Assembly (NCBI RefSeq): GCF_029892425.1
Contig: NZ_JARXWB010000003.1
Coordinates: 248,001-312,000, forward strand
Source of the DNA: Bradyrhizobium sp. BR13661
GTDB lineage: Bacteria; Pseudomonadota; Alphaproteobacteria; Rhizobiales; Xanthobacteraceae
DNA length: 64,000 bases
Direction of reading: 5' to 3'
In this document: in pieces, positions 62,728 through 64,000 of the stretch
How positions within the stretch are numbered: position 1 is the stretch's first letter
Layout of the letters: the number at the start of each line of letters is the position of its first letter
Translations under genes and position numbers: made by a program
The notes under the pieces: model-generated
Seen by the model: only the letters and a program-made list of their open reading frames with translations
What the model was told of the DNA's origin: nothing
The model's database searches: none

Positions 62728-63516
62728 TCACCTCTCCTCGCCGATGGCGGGCAACTCGGTCATTCCGGCCAGCACCTCGATGGCGTGGAACACACGCACC
62801 TTCGACCCGTTGCGGCTCAGCTTGCCGGCCATGTTCATCAGGCAGCCGAGGTCACCGCCGAGCAAAAGCTGCGCGCCGGTGTGTTCGATGGCCGCCGCCT
62901 TCTCGCTGACCACCGCGTTGGAGATTGCAGAGTACTTGACGCAGAACGTGCCGCCGAAGCCGCAGCAGACATCGTTGCCTTCCAGTGGCCTCATTTCGAG
63001 ACCGCCGACCGCGCCGAGCAACGCGCGCGGCTGGTCGTGCACACCCAGTTCACGCAGGCCGGAGCAGCTGTCGTGATAGGTCGCCGTGGCCGGCAACGTC
63101 ACGCCAGTCGGCCGGTAGTGCATCACATCGACGAGAAAGCTCATCAGCTCGAAGGTGCGCGCGCCGAGCCGGTGCGCGCGCTCGGCCCAGGCCGGATCGT
63201 CGGCCAGGGCCTCGGGGTAGTGTGCACGCGTCATCCCGACGCAGGAGCCCGAAGGCGCGACCACGTAGTCGTAGGGCTCGAAGAGTTCGATGAAGCGGCG
63301 CGCGAGTGCGGCGGCGTCCTTCGTGTCTCCGCTGTTGAACGCCGGCTGCCCACAACAGGTCTGCTGCATGGGTACCTCGACCTTGCAACCGGCGTCCTGC
63401 AGCAACTTCAGCGCCGCGAATCCCACGCTCGGCCGCATCGCGTCCGCCAGGCAGGTGACGAACAGTGCCACACGAGGCATCGATGACGGGGCCGACGAAA
63501 TCAGGGTATTGCTCAT
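62728..63516 (-). CDS. lutA: Lactate utilisation iron-sulfur protein A (CCG domain)
   Basis: About 262 residues from ATG 63516. The frame is open to 63735, but the added 73 codons do not resemble LutA. Two cysteine-rich CCG motifs are seen: QQTCCGQPAFNSG and NDVCCGFGGTFCVKY, with YHDSCSGLRELG between. These bind the redox clusters of heterodisulfide-reductase-like subunits. It is the first gene of lutA-lutB-lutC. The upstream 290 bp (63517-63807) separate it from pntB. Confidence 0.9.
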   Translation of the reverse strand: MSNTLISSAPSSMPRVALFVTCLADAMRPSVGFAALKLLQDAGCKVEVPMQQTCCGQPAFNSGDTKDAAALARRFIELFEPYDYVVAPSGSCVGMTRAHYPEALADDPAWAERAHRLGARTFELMSFLVDVMHYRPTGVTLPATATYHDSCSGLRELGVHDQPRALLGAVGGLEMRPLEGNDVCCGFGGTFCVKYSAISNAVVSEKAAAIEHTGAQLLLGGDLGCLMNMAGKLSRNGSKVRVFHAIEVLAGMTELPAIGEER

Positions 63517-63807
63517 GGGCACATTTCCGTTCGAGCTATGCTGATCCACCGCTTCGACCATCTCCTGGACGATCTTCGTCGCCTTCCGGAAGGCGACGGG
63601 TGTACGACAGTCGTTGGCACCGCGGATGACCGCCACATCGGCCGGGCCGGTTTCGCCGTCGAAGTCCTCCGGCGCTGCAGCGTCAGCGCGGCATCGTCGC
63701 CTTGACGCAACGCGCTGCCGCGCCGGATGATCCACGGATCGGTCCGGGGGCGGCGACCGCGTGCGTGCGAGCGCTCTCGGCTTTGTCGTGTCAAAGTACC
63801 CTCCGGC
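63517..63807. other. Region between lutA and pntB
   Basis: About 290 bp. In frame with lutA it encodes ADVAVIRGANDCRTPVAFRK and more, which I could not assign; it may be a fragment of another gene or simply non-coding. It should contain the lut promoter. Confidence 0.4.
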
Positions 63808-64000
63808 TCAGCCCATCAGGGCCGCCAACACCTCGTCGAGCATCTTCTTCGCATCGCCGAAGAGCATGCGGTTGTTCTCTTTGTAGAACAGCGGGTTGTC
63901 GATGCCCGCGTAGCCTGAAGCCATGCTGCGCTTCATCACGATGGAGGTCTTGGCCTTCCACACCTCGAGCACAGGCATGCCGGCGATGGGGCTTGCGGGA
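63808..64000 (-). CDS. pntB: NAD(P) transhydrogenase subunit beta, C-terminal end (partial)
   Basis: 64 codons enter from the right edge and end at TGA 63808. They read [19 protein letters not shown] followed by [20 protein letters not shown] and [17 protein letters not shown]. This is the NADP-binding C terminus of PntB, including the conserved PIAGMP and KRS(M)xxGYAG segments. PntAB couples proton flow to NADPH formation. The wording ([16 protein letters not shown]) is close to betaproteobacterial PntB, as far as I recall. No downstream partner is in view, because lutA follows. Confidence 0.9.
   Translation of the reverse strand, partial: PASPIAGMPVLEVWKAKTSIVMKRSMASGYAGIDNPLFYKENNRMLFGDAKKMLDEVLAALMG

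Noticed and set aside
63517-63735. 73-codon N-terminal extension of LutA
   Set aside because: It does not resemble LutA, and ATG 63516 gives a normal family start.
1-64000. CRISPR array, rRNA operon or insertion-sequence transposase
   Set aside because: No regularly spaced repeats with unique spacers, no rRNA sequence and no transposase motif were found; the only tandem repeats are the short 11-12 bp blocks reported above.

Overview
The window looks like chromosomal DNA of a Bradyrhizobium-type alphaproteobacterium. It is GC-rich, and its gene set fits: a bo3 quinol oxidase subunit, a FixK-type regulator with TTGA-N6-TCAA boxes, CaiB, VOC and SDR enzymes, a hut cluster and M20 peptidases. 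This is inferred from gene content and style; no database search was possible.

Layout. 1-9 kb: start of cyoA (left edge); an SDR / carboxymuconolactone decarboxylase-like / SDR operon; a PQQ-type sugar dehydrogenase; urate hydroxylase PuuD; a VOC protein; a lytic transglycosylase; and a small coupled gene pair. 9-18 kb: a large membrane-embedded patatin, a Ca2+/H+ exchanger, a small protein and a FixK-like regulator with two FixK boxes, a single-domain response regulator, two stress or envelope proteins, and an MFS transporter. 17.6-25.5 kb: two M20 hydrolases, then a symporter / sialidase-like / SDR operon behind a palindromic operator, and a secreted phosphodiesterase-type enzyme. 25.6-31.4 kb: an Mfd paralogue, a CaiB CoA-transferase and a VOC protein.

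31.4-43.8 kb reads as stacked mobile cargo. Two tRNA-Gln-like 3' fragments and three sets of 11-12 bp tandem repeats bracket first an RbbA-type operon (HlyD, a 912-aa double ABC-ATPase/permease, an ABC-2 permease) plus a metallophosphoesterase, and then a tight three-gene operon: a ComEC-like metallo-beta-lactamase-fold protein, an E2-E1-JAB fusion with apparently complete active sites, and a patatin phospholipase. This second operon is the best candidate for a poorly described system: a ubiquitin-like conjugation defence module resembling type II CBASS without a CD-NTase. To its right lies a run of broken genes (MBL-fold, beta-helix, CDGSH and mscL pseudogenes, 43.8-48.1 kb) around two intact small genes.

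48.3-54 kb holds a histidine-utilisation cluster (hutG, hutF, hutI, hutD) in which hutU has lost its 5' end and hutH is not seen. The break abuts a second unusual operon (54.4-59.7 kb): an Orn/Lys/Arg-type decarboxylase, an ATP-grasp ligase and a C45 Ntn-hydrolase/acyltransferase. After a decayed LysR fragment the window ends in lutC-lutB-lutA and the 3' end of pntB. That stretch looks GC-richer and betaproteobacterium-like, so it may be transferred DNA or a contig join.
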